A stretch of DNA of 64,000 nucleotides from Chryseobacterium indologenes (GTDB taxonomy: Bacteria > Bacteroidota > Bacteroidia > Flavobacteriales > Weeksellaceae). Shown here piece by piece: positions 8,270 through 17,720 of the stretch. Below the pieces are notes generated by a model that had not been told where the DNA came from, did no database searches, and saw only the letters and a list, made by a program, of their open reading frames with translations. The number at the start of each line of letters is the position of its first letter. Position 1 is the first letter of the stretch. The stretch spans positions 33,804 through 97,803 of the forward strand of contig LAZY01000043.1 in assembly GCA_001013295.1 (NCBI GenBank), given 5' to 3'. A program made the position numbers and the translations under genes.

Positions 8270-9676
8270 TCAGTCAAGCAATAATCTGACTCCAAACTTT
8301 ATATTAAAAAGGAGTGGCTTTTCTTTATACATTGTATTGGGAGCATTTTCTCCTTTGAAATGATAGCCTATTCCCGGCTCTGCATAAATCCCAAATTTAT
8401 CTATGACTTTCAGCTGCACTCCAACCGCCGTATTGACAGAAAACTGCAAAGGCTTATGATCCAGCTTCTCCTTTATGGTTTCTTTCACCTCATCATTGAC
8501 GATATAATTTGTTGTAATACTTCCAGATATAGGTTTCTCCAACAACATTCCTCCTGTAACATATCCTGTAAACCTCCCTTTCTGAATCACATTATAATTG
8601 ACCTGAACCGGAATTCCCACATAGTGAACTACCTGATCTCCTTTGATATAATTACTTCCATTTCCTGAATGAAGCTCGGAAGCCAGTTTGGTATAATTCA
8701 GTCCCGTTCCTATTCCCCATCTTTTTCCCAGGTTATAATACAGGGACAATCCTAATGTAACAGGGACTTTATGCCTGATTCTGGCCTCTACCGGTTTGCT
8801 TTGATTGGCCAGTAAAATTTCTGTCAGAGGGTCTTCTTCATATTCTGTTGCACTCCATACTTGCTCAATATTCATAGGTTTCCCATCGATGGAAGCATAT
8901 CCTGGAAACTGCTGTTCTGCTGAATTGGATGAAGCATTTCCTGTAAGCATACTCAACATCCATGATTTTTTTTGATGAAGCTTTGCCGTTTTCTCTTTCA
9001 TCTGTTCAGCGTAGAGATTCTCATTTTGAGGCTCTTTCAAAAGGACTTCATCTTCTGGTTTTTCATTTACCGCCCCTTTTGAAGCTTCATCAGAAGAAAC
9101 TATTTTTGGGTTTTCAGGATTCCCACCGGGGAAATATTTTTCTATATTTTCTGTTTTTCCAGTTTCTTTTTTATTATTTCCGGTTTCACTTCTCCATACG
9201 CTGTTAAAATTTCTTTTTCCCACAGTTTCTTTTACCTCATCTGTATTAAAAGCATTCTGAACTATAGAAGTTCCTGTATTCAAATGCATGTCTTCTTCAG
9301 CATCTGGACTAACTGGCTTTACCGGTTTGTTCCGAGCAGCGTTTTTCCCAGCATCTTTTGTATGATCTGCCCTATTTTCAGAAAGCATCTGATCTGTTTT
9401 ATTGTCAGGCAATAACTTCATGGTCAGAATAAGCAGTACAATGGCTGCAGCAATACCTCCTATACGGTATAGCAGTGATCTTTGCCCCATATCCGAATTT
9501 CCTGTATCTCCCATTTCAGAAGTCTTATCTGATTCGGAGGCTAAACTGAAAACAGCTCCTTTTTCTTCTTCTCCGGAGAACAGTTCGTCTCTGATGTCAT
9601 CCCACAGCCCATCAGGAATATCTTCTTCATGGTCTTCCATTCTGCGGCGCAGGCTATTTAACCATTCATTATTCAT
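8270..9676 (-). CDS. anti-sigma-like inner membrane segment fused to an outer-membrane-type beta-barrel domain
   Basis: Layout in 468 residues: cytoplasmic N-terminus (1-70, MEDHEEDIPDGLWDDIRDEL, the motif typical of proteins coupled to Bacteroidota ECF sigmas), one membrane helix (about 72-90, IGGIAAAIVLLILTMKLLP), a long charged periplasmic linker (95-280), then a PorT/OMP_b-brl-like domain (LGLSLYYNLGKRWGIGTGLNYT onward, ending KFGVRLLLD). Its start overlaps the stop of the sigma gene by 4 bp, so translation is coupled. The likely role is to hold the sigma factor at the membrane and respond to an envelope signal. How one protein could span both membranes is unclear; the barrel may be a soluble periplasmic beta domain. 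Confidence 0.75.
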   Translation of the reverse strand: MNNEWLNSLRRRMEDHEEDIPDGLWDDIRDELFSGEEEKGAVFSLASESDKTSEMGDTGNSDMGQRSLLYRIGGIAAAIVLLILTMKLLPDNKTDQMLSENRADHTKDAGKNAARNKPVKPVSPDAEEDMHLNTGTSIVQNAFNTDEVKETVGKRNFNSVWRSETGNNKKETGKTENIEKYFPGGNPENPKIVSSDEASKGAVNEKPEDEVLLKEPQNENLYAEQMKEKTAKLHQKKSWMLSMLTGNASSNSAEQQFPGYASIDGKPMNIEQVWSATEYEEDPLTEILLANQSKPVEARIRHKVPVTLGLSLYYNLGKRWGIGTGLNYTKLASELHSGNGSNYIKGDQVVHYVGIPVQVNYNVIQKGRFTGYVTGGMLLEKPISGSITTNYIVNDEVKETIKEKLDHKPLQFSVNTAVGVQLKVIDKFGIYAEPGIGYHFKGENAPNTMYKEKPLLFNIKFGVRLLLD

Positions 9677-10236
9677 ACTTGTGCTTTTTTTGACATTTTA
9701 AACTCTTTTATTTTCTGAACAAGCAATGCTTTTGCTCTGTGAAATTGCGATGCGGAAGAGTTTTCTGCAATTCCCAGGAGTCCTGAAATTTCTTTATGGC
9801 TCTTTTTCTCAAACACATACAGATTGAAAACCGTTCTATAGCCTTCCGGAAGAGATCTGATCATTTTCATAATATCCTCCTGTGGTACTTCTTCAAAATC
9901 CGGTTCTTCCTCTTCCGGAATATCAGAGAGATCCTCCACTTCCACAGCAGATCTGAAGTCATTATTCCGCCTGATGTATTTCAAAGATTCATTCACAACA
10001 ATACGGGTCATCCAGGCTCTCAAAGATCCATTTCCCCGGTATTCAAAAGATTCTATCGAGCGGAACATTTTGATAAAACTGTTTTGAAGAACATCATGAA
10101 CATCTTCTTTCTCAGCGATATACCGTGAACACACATAGGTCAGATTTCCGGAATAAGCTCCAAAAAGCTCTTTCCAGGCTGCTTCCTCTTTTTTCAGAAG
10201 CTGCTTTACTAAAATCTGTTCTTTGTTCTCACTCAT
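9673..10236 (-). CDS. ECF-type RNA polymerase sigma factor
   Basis: Sigma-70 family, ECF subgroup, 187 residues. Region 2 spans about residues 15-95 (DVLQNSFIKMFRSIESFEYRG, then WMTRIVVNESLKYIRR), and region 4 spans 120-180 with the helix-turn-helix KSHKEISGLLGIAENSSASQ. The acidic linker between them (EDLSDIPEEEEPDFEEVP) is common in Bacteroidota ECFs. First gene of a two-gene operon with the membrane-anchored barrel protein. It probably directs a cell-envelope response and may transcribe its own operon. Confidence 0.93.
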   Translation of the reverse strand: MSENKEQILVKQLLKKEEAAWKELFGAYSGNLTYVCSRYIAEKEDVHDVLQNSFIKMFRSIESFEYRGNGSLRAWMTRIVVNESLKYIRRNNDFRSAVEVEDLSDIPEEEEPDFEEVPQEDIMKMIRSLPEGYRTVFNLYVFEKKSHKEISGLLGIAENSSASQFHRAKALLVQKIKEFKMSKKAQV

Positions 10237-10262
10237 ATACTGCTACCGTAGCTCTTTCAATA

Positions 10263-10283
10263 TTGCCCCTATTGGCAGGGCAA
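10263..10283. promoter_or_regulatory. 5'-leader hairpin of the sigma operon
   Basis: TTGCCC (10263-10268) pairs with GGGCAA (10278-10283) around CTATTGGCA, directly downstream of the predicted -7 box and about 27 bp before the sigma start codon. It could be an operator or a leader hairpin. Confidence 0.35.
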
Positions 10284-10310
10284 AAATAGATTGCATCTTT
10301 TAAAACGCAA
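10281..10310 (-). promoter_or_regulatory. promoter of the ECF sigma operon
   Basis: On the minus strand TTG (10310-10308), a 19-bp spacer, then TATTTTTG (10288-10281), an exact TAnnTTTG. The arrangement matches the Bacteroidota housekeeping promoter, so basal expression need not depend on the ECF sigma itself. Confidence 0.6.
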
Positions 10311-10313
10311 TCC
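10288..10313 (-). terminator. probable terminator of the DUF4840-like gene
   Basis: GATTGC (10289-10294) pairs with GCAATC (10307-10312); on the minus strand a T-rich stretch follows. It overlaps the spacer of the promoter that serves the next gene. Confidence 0.45.
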
Positions 10314-10333
10314 ATTTATGATCATATCTATTG

Positions 10334-10909
10334 TTAATTTTTTATACAGAATGGGAAGTTATACTCAATCACCTCATAAGGGGTAAGTAACGTCCCATCT
10401 ACTGTAATTTTTTCTGCCATGACAGCAAATCTTAGCGACCTGTCCATTCCCACATAAAATCCTTTCTGCTTCGCTGTCATTACAACAACAGTTTTTTTAT
10501 TTACTCCATCCACAGGAATCTGCAGTTCCAGTATCTTAGGGGCAAAAGTCAGCTCCACTACATTACTGGCTTGGTTTACTGATGCAGTATACTTAAGGTC
10601 ATATTTCACTTTTCCAATTGCCTTTAATGCGGCTTCTGTTTTTATCGGATCTTTTACTACTGTTTTTACAATTTCACTGATGGGAAATTCTGCAAACATA
10701 ATGGTGTCTTTTTTTACTTTAAAATCTCTGACACTTTCTTTTCTGGTGCTTCCCTGTACGGTAATCAGTTTTCCTTTATAATTTCCGCTCATTTCTTCCA
10801 ACTTCACCGGTGGTACATCCGGTCCGTCGGTATTGCATGAGGATAAAGTAAATCCTACCAATACGATTACAACTGCTATTAGAAATCGGGGTACTGTAAA
10901 TTTTTTCAT
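10334..10909 (-). CDS. DUF4840-like lipoprotein
   Basis: Lipoprotein of 191 residues with signal and lipobox TLSSC (Cys25). The mature protein opens with LEEMSGNYKGKL, a beta-strand signature seen in the Bacteroidota DUF4840 family of calycin-like lipoproteins, and stays beta-rich to the end. Function is unknown; the family is predicted to bind a hydrophobic ligand or to be surface-exposed. It lies upstream of the sigma operon on the same strand but with its own terminator and a separate promoter between, so co-transcription is unlikely. The DUF assignment is from memory. Confidence 0.65.
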   Translation of the reverse strand: MKKFTVPRFLIAVVIVLVGFTLSSCNTDGPDVPPVKLEEMSGNYKGKLITVQGSTRKESVRDFKVKKDTIMFAEFPISEIVKTVVKDPIKTEAALKAIGKVKYDLKYTASVNQASNVVELTFAPKILELQIPVDGVNKKTVVVMTAKQKGFYVGMDRSLRFAVMAEKITVDGTLLTPYEVIEYNFPFCIKN

Positions 10910-11248
10910 TGCATTATTTTTTCATTGAACATTAATTATTTTCGAGTACTCAATTATATAAATCACTCATTTCAAAAATCTTGCATGCTTTTTTAAAAAA
11001 AAGATGATCACTTTTCATAAACAACTGATTTTAAGCGAATAAAAATCACATAACGTTGAAAGTTTTTTAATAAAAACCTATCCAATCTTCAGTATTCACA
11101 TTTCATAAGGTTTTACCTTCTGCTCAATCTTATGAATCTATTTTCTCTTCTTCTACCTAATTACCGGTAGAAAAAAACCGCCAGCTTATGGTATTGTCTC
11201 CATTATCTTAAGCCCGCTACATTTGTAAACAGAAAATGCAAAATAGTA
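10910..11248. other. 339-bp divergent intergenic region
   Basis: Very AT-rich spacer between two divergent lipoprotein genes. It holds the plus-strand promoter at 11194-11225; nothing else (no RNA-like structure or small frame with coding character) could be supported. Confidence 0.4.
11194..11225 (+). promoter_or_regulatory. promoter of lipoprotein gene 11249
   Basis: TTG (11194-11196), 21-bp spacer, TACATTTG (11218-11225), an exact TAnnTTTG. Transcription would start near 11232, giving a leader of about 17-23 bases. Confidence 0.55.
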
Positions 11249-11734
11249 ATGGGTATGAACATTCAAAACACAAGACAAATTATTTCAGGATTTCTAATGG
11301 TAGCTCTTTCAACTGCCATTTTCACCGCATGCAGTAAAGATGATGATGCTACTGCCAAAGCGAATATGAAGTTTACTATTACTGTAAACGGAGCAGATTC
11401 TAATGATCAGATAGATTTTCTCGTAAGCGCAGGAAATCACGACGCTAGCCAATACGGAAGCCCAGTCTGGAAGATGAATGGGGCCACCCAGGGGAATGAA
11501 GACGATATAGCACTCGAAGTCAGTAATTTTACAGGAAACACAAAGACCTACGTATTTGAATCTGTAAAACCATTTGATTTCTCAAGCCTTCATGTCGCTG
11601 TTTCCAATTTCGACGGAGCTCCTATTTCTGTAAGCTATAAAGCAGAAGTTGGCGGAAATGTGGAAACCAATGAGAACAGATCTGTCGTGGCAGGCCAGAC
11701 GTTTATTAAAGATTACTCTTATCAGGCCAAGTAG
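11249..11734 (+). CDS. hypothetical lipoprotein, 161 aa
   Basis: Lipoprotein signal ends at FTACSKDDD (Cys28), the SKDDD following it being typical of flavobacterial surface lipoproteins. The mature part is beta-rich, with no cysteine after the lipid anchor, and resembles an immunoglobulin-like or calycin domain; no named family recognised. An in-frame ATG six bases later (11255) is an equally good start. It ends convergent to the efflux operon, with which it shares a bidirectional terminator. Confidence 0.7.
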   Translation: MGMNIQNTRQIISGFLMVALSTAIFTACSKDDDATAKANMKFTITVNGADSNDQIDFLVSAGNHDASQYGSPVWKMNGATQGNEDDIALEVSNFTGNTKTYVFESVKPFDFSSLHVAVSNFDGAPISVSYKAEVGGNVETNENRSVVAGQTFIKDYSYQAK

Positions 11735-11794
11735 TTTTCATCATCTTCATTATTTACGATCAGTTTTTTGGTAAAAACACAAATATTTAAGCAA

Positions 11795-11824
11795 AAAAGG
11801 AAGCTACACCTGTAACTTCCTTTT
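11795..11824. terminator. bidirectional terminator
   Basis: AAAAGGAAG (11795-11803) pairs with CTTCCTTTT (11816-11824), extended inward by TACA/TGTA. A-run on one side and T-run on the other, between the ends of convergent genes. Confidence 0.8.
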
Positions 11825-11847
11825 CTGCATTTATTTACTATTTATAT

Positions 11848-13263
11848 TTATTGTACACCACCTCCAAGGGCTCTGTAAAGATCCACCTCAGCATTTAGCC
11901 TTTCAAGGGTAACATTGATGACTTCAAGATCGTTCTGAAGTTTATTGTTCTGAGCTGTGATCACTTCAAGATAAGTGGCCATACCGCTTTTATACAGTTT
12001 AAGAGCATCATTGATGCCTTTGTCTAAAATGGCTGTTCTCTGGTCTAGAAGCTGTAATCTTTCTGATGTCCCTTTAGACTTTGCCATAGCATCAGAAACT
12101 TCTCCCACGGCAGTCATTACCGACTGTTTAAAATTAATAGCTACCTTTTCCTGTTCGATCAGGGCCGTTTCATAAGCGGTTTTTAATTGCTTTTTCTGAA
12201 AGATCGGAGCCGCAAGATTCGCTGCAATCGCTTTGGTAATAGATCCCGGTATATCAAACCATGAGCTGAATTTATTGGAGTTTACTCCTATCTGTGGGCT
12301 CAGGCTGATACTTGGATACATGGCTGCTTTTGCCAATCCAGTTTTTGAATTCAGGCTGATCACATTAAATTCTGCAACTTTCAGGTCTGGTCTTCTACTC
12401 AACAGCTGTGCAGGAAGTCCTTCCGAAAGTTTATTTTCAGGGATCATTGTTTTCAGATGACCTTCTCTTTCGATCTTATCCGGATATTCACCACAAAGGA
12501 TACTCAGCGCATTTTCCTGAACGGAAATATTCTGTTTAGCCAGCGGAATCAGCAATTCAGCGGTTTTCTTCTGTGCCTCCGACTGCTGTACCGCCAATGA
12601 ATTGATCTGTCCTGCTTTGAACTGAAGATCCATCATTTTAAGGGTATTATTGCTCAGTTCAATGTTCTGCTCGGCAATCTTCAACTGTTCGTCTAAGCTT
12701 ATCAGGTTATAATAAGCCTGGGCTACCTGAACAATGATCCGGCTTTTTACAGCATTTAAATTTTCTTTCTGAGCAAAATATTCAGCGGCCGCGGATTCTT
12801 TCTGCATTTTGGCTTTCCCCCAAATGTCCACTTCCCATGAAAGTCTGAGGGCAGCACTGAAGTCATCCATATATTTGGTTCCTACAAACTGCTCATTCAG
12901 AGAGCCATTAAGGGTGTTTGTAGAAGCCCAGCTTCTGTTGGCTCCTGCGGTAAGATCCAGAGTAGGCATCAGAGACAGCTTAGCCTGTTTATAGATCAGA
13001 TCCAGTTGTTCGATGTTTTTCAATGCTACATTCACCTCGGTATTTCTGGTGAGTGCTTTATCAATTAAACCTATCAGCTTAGGGTCTTTGAAAAAGGTCT
13101 TCCATGGAAGTACTACCGTATCTCCCGTCACCTGCACAGATTCTTTATAAGTCTCCGGAACCTGCAGATCTGTTCTCGTATAGGGTTTCCCCACGGCACA
13201 AGACACCAGTACTGATGCCAATGCGCCTGATATAAGGAAATTCTTTATATTAAATAGTCTCAT
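11848..13263 (-). CDS. RND efflux outer membrane channel, OprM/NodT family lipoprotein
   Basis: TolC-like outer membrane factor of a tripartite drug-efflux pump, 471 residues, the usual length. Lipobox VLVSC (Cys22), then two repeated OEP domains (LDLTAGANRSWAS...; LSRRPDLKVAEFNVISLNSKTGLAKAAMYPSISL), the RRPDL motif being the hallmark of the second repeat. It forms a trimeric barrel plus periplasmic tunnel. Third gene of the operon; its start overlaps the permease gene by 14 bp. Confidence 0.93.
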   Translation of the reverse strand: MRLFNIKNFLISGALASVLVSCAVGKPYTRTDLQVPETYKESVQVTGDTVVLPWKTFFKDPKLIGLIDKALTRNTEVNVALKNIEQLDLIYKQAKLSLMPTLDLTAGANRSWASTNTLNGSLNEQFVGTKYMDDFSAALRLSWEVDIWGKAKMQKESAAAEYFAQKENLNAVKSRIIVQVAQAYYNLISLDEQLKIAEQNIELSNNTLKMMDLQFKAGQINSLAVQQSEAQKKTAELLIPLAKQNISVQENALSILCGEYPDKIEREGHLKTMIPENKLSEGLPAQLLSRRPDLKVAEFNVISLNSKTGLAKAAMYPSISLSPQIGVNSNKFSSWFDIPGSITKAIAANLAAPIFQKKQLKTAYETALIEQEKVAINFKQSVMTAVGEVSDAMAKSKGTSERLQLLDQRTAILDKGINDALKLYKSGMATYLEVITAQNNKLQNDLEVINVTLERLNAEVDLYRALGGGVQ

Positions 13264-16200
13264 TTGTCAATTGATTTTGTATTACAGGATACTTCTTTTT
13301 GGATGAAAATTTCTCGTCCAGATACTGAAAGAACATGTACAGTACAGGGATTACAAATACTCCCAGAACCACTCCGCTCAACATTCCTATGGCTGCACTT
13401 ACGCTGATTGATTTGTTTCCTGAAGCCATTCCGCCCGTGGAAATCATCAATGGAATCATCCCTACAATAAAGGCCAGTGAAGTCATAATGATCGGTCGCA
13501 GCCTCGCTTTTGCTCCTTCCAATGCTGAATCCAGAATAGAAAGCCCTGCTTTTCGTCTTTGGACGGCGAACTCCACAATAAGGATCGCATTTTTGGCCAG
13601 CAACCCGATAAGCATGATCAGTCCTACCTGTACATAGATATTGTTATCCAGTCCTATGGCTTTGATTCCAAGGAATGCCCCTACAACTCCTGTCGGGATG
13701 GAAAGCATTACAGCCAGTGGAAGAATATAACTTTCATATTGCGCTGCCAAAAGCAGATATACGAAAAGTAAACAAAGCCCAAGGATGACCACCGTCTGGT
13801 TTCCTGCTGATTTTTCTTCTAAACTTAATCCTGTCCATTCATAACTGTAATCAGAAGGCAGTTTGTTCAATGTAGGTTCAATTTTATCCATCAAAGCTCC
13901 GTTACTGATTCCTGGTTTTGGTACCACATTGATGTTTAATGAGTTGTAAAGGTTATATCGCTGTACAGATTCCGGACCGTATACTTTTTTCAAAGTGATC
14001 AACGTATTGGCAGGAACCATATCGCCTTTGTTATTTTTCACAAAAATATCGTTAAATGCCTGCTCGTCCATTCTGAAGACCCCGTCAGCTTTGATGTTGA
14101 CTCTGTAGAACTTTCCGAATCTTGAGAAGTTCTGAGATTGGTCTCCGGAGAAATAAGTCTGTACGGTTCCTAATAAATTAGCAATACTTACTCCCAGCTG
14201 TTTTGCTTTATCTTCATTCACTTCCAGTTCCAGTTGCGGATAATCTGCTCTGAACATGGTATAAGCGTAAGCTACTTCCGGCACCTGCATCAGTTGCCCA
14301 ATTACATCATCTGCTTTCGCTTTAAGGGCCTGTGGATCTCTCGCCATACGGTCCTGAAGCACCACTTCAGCATCATTGGTCACTCCATATCCTTCTACCG
14401 GTGGCATTCTGAAGCTCATTACGCTCCCTTCTTTGATCACAGACAGTTTTTCATTCACAATGTTCATGATCTCATCGATATTCTGAACAGCTCCTCTTTC
14501 TTTTTTAGGCTTTAATTTCACAAACCCCATTGCATAAGCTGGTCCGGCACTGTTACTTAAAAGGTTAAATCCTGTAATGGATGTATTTTCCTGAACAGCA
14601 TCTACTGTTTTTAAGATCGCATTGATCTTATTGGAAACTTCCGTTGTTTTGGTAAGCCCTGTTCCCGGTGGCATACTTAATGAATAGATGAAGAATCCGT
14701 CATCTTCCATAGGAACAAAACTCTTGGTAGTACTCGTCATCAGCCAGGCAGACAGACCTATAATTCCTGCTACCAATCCTGCTGCGATCCATTTTCTTCC
14801 AATTAAAAATTTTACTCCTTTTGCATAACGGTTGGTCATATTATTGAAACCTGCATTAAAGGCTACCGCAAATCTTTGTCCGAAACCTTTAGGTTTTCCT
14901 CCTTCTTCTGCATGATGGTTTTTCAAAAACACAGCACACAAAGCCGGCGTCAAAGTAAGAGCGTTCACCGCAGAAATAATAATCGCAATAGCCAGTGTAT
15001 AGGCAAACTGCTTATAGAATAATCCTGCAGAACCTGACATAAATCCGATCGGAATAAATACCGCAGACATAACCAGGGTAATGGATATAACCGCTCCTGT
15101 AATTTCTCCCATCGCCTTATGAGTAGCATCTCTTCCTGAAAGGTCTGTTCCTTCCATATTACTGTGTACAGCTTCTACGACGACAATAGCATCATCGACG
15201 ACAATCCCGATGGCCAGTACAAGGGCGAAAAGGGTCAATACGTTGATCGTAAATCCTAATACAAGAAGGAAGAAAAACGTACCAATAATCGCTACCGGAA
15301 CTGCAATCGCCGGAATAATGGTTGACCTGAAATCTTGTAAAAAGATGAATACCACAATAAATACCAGGATAAAAGCTTCTATCAACGTAGATTTCACCTG
15401 TCCTGTCGCTTCATCCAACCTTTCTTTTGTACTCATTACCTTGGTATATTTGATACCCGGAGGAAATGATTTTGAAAGCTGGTCAATGGCTTTATTGACT
15501 CCTATTTCTATTTCATTGGCATTGGAGCCGGTCGTCTGCATAATAGCTACAGTAACGGCATTCTTACCATTGGAAAGGTTATCTCCGGTATTGTTGATCG
15601 ACCCAAATTCTACACGGGCCACATCTTTAAGCCTGATGACATTGGTTCCATCATTTTTAACGACGATGTTTTCATACTGTTCCGGCTTGTTCTTTTTTCC
15701 TTTATATCTGATTACATATTCTAATGCAGCATTAGATTCTTCTCCCAATTTACCGGGTGCAGATTCCAAACTGTGGTCTGCAATGGCATTGGAAATATCT
15801 GAAGGCTCTAATCCATAAGAGGACATTTTCTGAGGATTCAGCCAGATTCTCATTGAGTAATCTTTGATCCCGAAGATCTGCGCCTGTCCTACTCCTTTCA
15901 CCCTTTTGATCTGTGGAATAAGGTTGATATTAGCATAGTTCTGAAGGAAAGTTTCATCATACTGCTTATTGTCTTCCGTATAAATATTGAAGATCAATAC
16001 CATACTGTTCTGCTGTTTGGAAGTGGTCAACCCCATCCTCACTACTTCCTGTGGAAGGATCGGTGTGGCCTGCTGTACCCTGTTTTGCACGTTGACGGCA
16101 GCCTGATCGGCATTCACGCCCTGTTTGAAGATCACAGAAATGGTAAATGTACCGTCATTACTTGCCGTAGACTTCATGTAGCTCATGTCTTCTACCCCGT

Positions 16201-16408
16201 TGATCTGTTCTTCCAAAGGTGTTACTACGGAACGGATCACTGTTTCACTGTTCCCTCCCGGATAAGATCCTGAAACAGTAATGGTAGGCGGAGAAATATC
16301 GGGGAACCTTGTCACCGCCAGCTGATTGAGTCCTATAATCCCTAAAATGACAATGATAAGGGATATTACCGTCGCCAGTACCGGACGGTCTATTATCTTT
16401 TTTAGCAT
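13250..16408 (-). CDS. RND multidrug efflux permease, HAE1 family (AcrB-like)
   Basis: Inner-membrane proton/drug antiporter, 1052 residues, full length. N-terminus LKKIIDRPVLATVISLIIVILG gives TM1 and the first porter domain begins FPDISPPTITVSGSYPGG. The proton-relay stretch of TM4 reads GIVVDDAIVVVEAVHSNME, with the adjacent Asp pair of HAE1 pumps; the AcrB-type Lys of TM10 corresponds to GLLAKNAILIVEFA. Two six-helix halves with large periplasmic loops can be followed. Works with the membrane fusion protein upstream and the OprM-type channel downstream. Substrates cannot be read from sequence. Confidence 0.96.
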   Translation of the reverse strand: MLKKIIDRPVLATVISLIIVILGIIGLNQLAVTRFPDISPPTITVSGSYPGGNSETVIRSVVTPLEEQINGVEDMSYMKSTASNDGTFTISVIFKQGVNADQAAVNVQNRVQQATPILPQEVVRMGLTTSKQQNSMVLIFNIYTEDNKQYDETFLQNYANINLIPQIKRVKGVGQAQIFGIKDYSMRIWLNPQKMSSYGLEPSDISNAIADHSLESAPGKLGEESNAALEYVIRYKGKKNKPEQYENIVVKNDGTNVIRLKDVARVEFGSINNTGDNLSNGKNAVTVAIMQTTGSNANEIEIGVNKAIDQLSKSFPPGIKYTKVMSTKERLDEATGQVKSTLIEAFILVFIVVFIFLQDFRSTIIPAIAVPVAIIGTFFFLLVLGFTINVLTLFALVLAIGIVVDDAIVVVEAVHSNMEGTDLSGRDATHKAMGEITGAVISITLVMSAVFIPIGFMSGSAGLFYKQFAYTLAIAIIISAVNALTLTPALCAVFLKNHHAEEGGKPKGFGQRFAVAFNAGFNNMTNRYAKGVKFLIGRKWIAAGLVAGIIGLSAWLMTSTTKSFVPMEDDGFFIYSLSMPPGTGLTKTTEVSNKINAILKTVDAVQENTSITGFNLLSNSAGPAYAMGFVKLKPKKERGAVQNIDEIMNIVNEKLSVIKEGSVMSFRMPPVEGYGVTNDAEVVLQDRMARDPQALKAKADDVIGQLMQVPEVAYAYTMFRADYPQLELEVNEDKAKQLGVSIANLLGTVQTYFSGDQSQNFSRFGKFYRVNIKADGVFRMDEQAFNDIFVKNNKGDMVPANTLITLKKVYGPESVQRYNLYNSLNINVVPKPGISNGALMDKIEPTLNKLPSDYSYEWTGLSLEEKSAGNQTVVILGLCLLFVYLLLAAQYESYILPLAVMLSIPTGVVGAFLGIKAIGLDNNIYVQVGLIMLIGLLAKNAILIVEFAVQRRKAGLSILDSALEGAKARLRPIIMTSLAFIVGMIPLMISTGGMASGNKSISVSAAIGMLSGVVLGVFVIPVLYMFFQYLDEKFSSKKKYPVIQNQLTNETI

Positions 16409-16437
16409 TTTCGAATGTTCTAAGAATGATTATATAA

Positions 16438-17556
16438 TTATTTTGAAGGAGTCACTTTGGCCACTACTTTAGCTCCGTCTGTAAGAGCATCTATTCTGTT
16501 GACAGCCACTTTATCACCTGCATTTACTCCTTCTTTTACAAAGTAATCCTGAGATGTACCTCCAGATACCTGAATCTGGGTCATTTTCACTTTATCTTTC
16601 CCATCCAGTTTATAGACAAAAAATTTATCCTGAATATCTTTTACGGAAGTTTTCGGAAGGGTAACCACACTATTCAGAGCGTTATAGATCATTACTCTGG
16701 CAGTACCTCCTGCGCGTAATAATTTATCCGGATTCTGGAAAACAGCCTTCATCTGGATACTTCCTGTATTTCTGTCGAAGTTTCCGCTGGCGTTTTCAAG
16801 TCTTCCTTTGAAGGAATAGGTTGAACCGTCTGCCAGAATCAATTCTACATTTTCTGCATTGCTCCCTGCCGCTGCTCTGCTGTGAGCAATAAAATCTGCT
16901 TCATTCATAGAAAAATATACATTGACGGTATTGATATTGGAAAGTGTTGTCAGTGGTGACGGATCTGAAGGGCTGATCAGGTTTCCTACTCTGTTCGGGA
17001 TTCTGCCTATATAGCCACTCACCGGCGCTTTAATGTAGGTAAAATTGGCATTGATCTTTGAAGATCCCAGTGATGACTGAGCCTGGGCAACCTGTGCGGA
17101 GGCTGCTTTATAACTTGCCTGCGCTGTTTTCAGCTGCATATCAGAAACCACTTTTCCTTCTACCAGAGGTTTTAGTTTTTCCACTTCAAGCCTTGCGGTT
17201 TCCTGGGCAGCCAAAGCGGCTTTCAGAGCCGCTTCATTGGTATTAACCTGCTCATTGTACACCGATGGGTTAATTCTGAATAAGGTCTGCCCTTTACTAA
17301 CATATTGTCCTTCTTTGATATATACTGCTTCCAGGTAGCCTGTTACCTGTGCTTTAATGTCTACATTATCCTGCCCTTCTATACTTCCCGGGTATCCCGT
17401 AGAAATATCTGCATCCCCGGATTTCACCTGAATGAAGTCGGTAGGCAATGCCTGCTGCATCTGTGCTGCATTTTCCTGAGCATTTCCTGAGCCGCAGGAA
17501 TAGAGTGTCGCTGCTGCTATAAGTGAAAGTGCCATATATCCTTTTCTGTAATTCAT
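16438..17556 (-). CDS. RND efflux membrane fusion lipoprotein (AcrA/MexA-like)
   Basis: Periplasmic adaptor, 372 residues, lipobox LYSC (Cys21). Domains in order: beta-barrel/lipoyl half (IKAQVTGYLEAVYIKEGQYVSKGQTLF), alpha-hairpin (about 100-160, alanine and glutamine rich), second lipoyl half (FTYIKAPVSGYIGRIPNRVG), beta-barrel, and a membrane-proximal domain (KTSVKDIQDKFFVYKL). First gene of the three-gene operon, 29 bp before the permease. Transcription likely starts from the divergent region carrying the phased TACGNTT repeats. Confidence 0.94.
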   Translation of the reverse strand: MNYRKGYMALSLIAAATLYSCGSGNAQENAAQMQQALPTDFIQVKSGDADISTGYPGSIEGQDNVDIKAQVTGYLEAVYIKEGQYVSKGQTLFRINPSVYNEQVNTNEAALKAALAAQETARLEVEKLKPLVEGKVVSDMQLKTAQASYKAASAQVAQAQSSLGSSKINANFTYIKAPVSGYIGRIPNRVGNLISPSDPSPLTTLSNINTVNVYFSMNEADFIAHSRAAAGSNAENVELILADGSTYSFKGRLENASGNFDRNTGSIQMKAVFQNPDKLLRAGGTARVMIYNALNSVVTLPKTSVKDIQDKFFVYKLDGKDKVKMTQIQVSGGTSQDYFVKEGVNAGDKVAVNRIDALTDGAKVVAKVTPSK

Positions 17557-17583
17557 AACATTGGTCTTTAAATTTTACAGCAG

Positions 17584-17656
17584 CAAAATAAATTCATATA
17601 ACAGGGATATTCATACAGAAATCGGGTGAAGCGTAGTTAATCGCAGGTGAAACGTA
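17584..17656 (-). promoter_or_regulatory. efflux-operon promoter with two phased TACGNTT repeats (LytTR-like operator)
   Basis: On the minus strand TACGTTTCACC (17656-17646) and TACGCTTCACC (17635-17625) repeat with a 21-bp period. From the last T of the proximal CGCTT core (17629) to the first base of a -7-like box TTATTTTG (17591-17584) is 38 bp. No TTG -33 element is present at the expected place, as in activator-dependent promoters. LytTR regulators bind 9-bp direct repeats spaced 12-13 bp apart, the same period. Assignment to a LytTR protein is inference. Confidence 0.6.
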
Positions 17657-17720
17657 TGATACCAAAAATGAAAGGAAAACTTCTATTTCGGCCTTTAAAA
17701 TCAATAAAAAAAGGACTTTT

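Noticed and set aside
15210..15818. 202-codon plus-strand frame
   Set aside because: Lies wholly opposite the RND permease, which has a complete, well-conserved protein; a shadow frame.
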